7,976 bases of DNA from the NCBI GenBank assembly GCA_003476475.1, contig DMUD01000011.1, positions 2,597 to 10,572 on the forward strand, in the 5' to 3' direction. Below are positions 7,445 through 7,976 of this stretch, piece by piece. The translations under genes and the position numbers were made by a program. Numbering within the stretch: position 1 is the first letter of the stretch; each line of letters begins with the position of its first letter. The DNA comes from Cytophagales bacterium. Lineage in GTDB: Bacteria > Bacteroidota > Bacteroidia > Cytophagales > UBA9547. A model generated the notes under the pieces. It did not search any database, had not been told where the DNA came from, and saw only the letters and a list, made by a program, of their open reading frames with translations.

Positions 7445-7460
7445 TAAACAAACTGATATG
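7432..7460 (+). repeat. 12-base direct repeat at the gene junction, 17-base period
   Basis: CAAACTGATATG occurs exactly at 7432-7443 and 7449-7460, separated by ATAAA, so the unit period is 17 bases. The first copy contains the end of the flippase-like gene and the ATG of the next. The second copy encodes residues 4-6 (Lys-Leu-Ile) of the next protein plus the start of the following Cys codon. Both copies are read in the same relative phase, so removing one 17-base period would join the two genes into one uninterrupted reading frame. This looks like a tandem duplication by slippage. Confidence 0.85.
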
Positions 7461-7976
7461 CCTTTATTTAGATTTTGAAGAGGTTTCGGCCGAAGTGCGC
7501 GATATCGTAAATGTGTACCGGTATGGGGAAGTGCTGTACAAAAAGCAAAAGCTAAAAGACTATCATGCCGAACTGTACAAACATACCAAGGTGGGGGAAT
7601 TTGTGCATGTATCCGATTCGGCACAACTGCCCACCATTATCGACAAGCTTCGACACGACAAAGAAGCTTTTGTGATTTTGCACCATTCCTCTTTTGCCAT
7701 CACCCTGCCCGAAGATTTTACACTTTTTATAGAAAAGGTAAGATACTTGGGCGTAAGCCTCTCTATTTCAGATTATGACCAACAAAAAGGATTCGTGCTG
7801 GCAAACGCCCCAACGGCTATCGAAGCACTCGAAAAAATGGAAAAAGACCCACAAAAAGCGGGGCAAATTTTGGAAACCGAAGTGGAGGTAGAGGAAAAAT
7901 TCAAGTTGGAAATGTTTTACAAAACCATTCGCACCTCGGTCGAATTCATCGCCTTTTTACACACCAATTTCGAGGC
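7441..7976 (+). CDS. Unrecognised protein, 3' end outside the window
   Basis: An open frame of 178 complete codons from the ATG at 7441 to the window edge, with no stop, so the gene is truncated only by the window. The start lies in an ATGA overlap with the flippase-like gene, indicating translational coupling. The visible part begins MINKLICLYLDFEEV, a likely first beta-strand, and continues as a soluble mixed alpha/beta protein. There is no signal peptide or membrane helix. A hydrophobic strand AFVILHHSSFAITL lies at about 75-88, an acidic and lysine-rich helical stretch at about 127-155, and an aromatic helix FYKTIRTSVEFIAFLHTNFE at about 159-178. No catalytic motif or family was recognised. 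Codon use and operon placement support a real gene. It may work with the membrane protein, or originally have been its cytoplasmic C-terminal domain. Confidence 0.75.
   Translation, partial: MINKLICLYLDFEEVSAEVRDIVNVYRYGEVLYKKQKLKDYHAELYKHTKVGEFVHVSDSAQLPTIIDKLRHDKEAFVILHHSSFAITLPEDFTLFIEKVRYLGVSLSISDYDQQKGFVLANAPTAIEALEKMEKDPQKAGQILETEVEVEEKFKLEMFYKTIRTSVEFIAFLHTNFE

Overview
The window looks like a chromosomal polysaccharide-biosynthesis region from a member of the Bacteroidota. The evidence is moderate GC content, A-rich start contexts without Shine-Dalgarno sequences, a lipoprotein signal with a relaxed lipobox followed by a charged stretch, and the style of the carbohydrate-active enzymes. 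No rRNA, tRNA, CRISPR array, transposase or integrase was seen. Genus-level assignment is not possible from the sequence alone.

Minus-strand cluster (6359 down to 83, with a perfect hairpin at 1-33 beyond the last stop). In order of transcription it encodes: (1) a small HAD-superfamily phosphatase; (2) a sugar-nucleotidyltransferase-type protein joined to it by a 4-base ATGA overlap; (3) after a 124-base gap, a lipoprotein with a clan-A glycoside-hydrolase barrel and a C-terminal beta domain; and (4) overlapping it by 8 bases, a 1257-residue membrane protein. The fourth combines a processive, cellulose-synthase-like GT2 domain, a set of membrane helices, a GH26-like hydrolase domain with both catalytic glutamates in place, and a second glycosidase-like barrel whose two catalytic positions appear lost. 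The likely theme is synthesis of a beta-linked polysaccharide at the inner membrane, with hydrolase modules covalently attached on the periplasmic side and a separate envelope-anchored hydrolase. The phosphatase and nucleotidyltransferase may supply an activated sugar or substituent.

Plus-strand cluster (6482 to the right edge), divergent from the first across a 122-base spacer. It encodes a polytopic membrane protein of the lysylphosphatidylglycerol-synthase-TM (UPF0104, flippase-like) family and, with an ATGA overlap, an unrecognised protein cut by the window end. The junction lies within an exact 12-base direct repeat of 17-base period. Removing one period would fuse the two genes into a single open frame.

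The most notable points are the synthase-hydrolase-pseudohydrolase fusion, its apparent structural kinship to the adjacent lipoprotein, and the repeat-generated split at 7432-7460.
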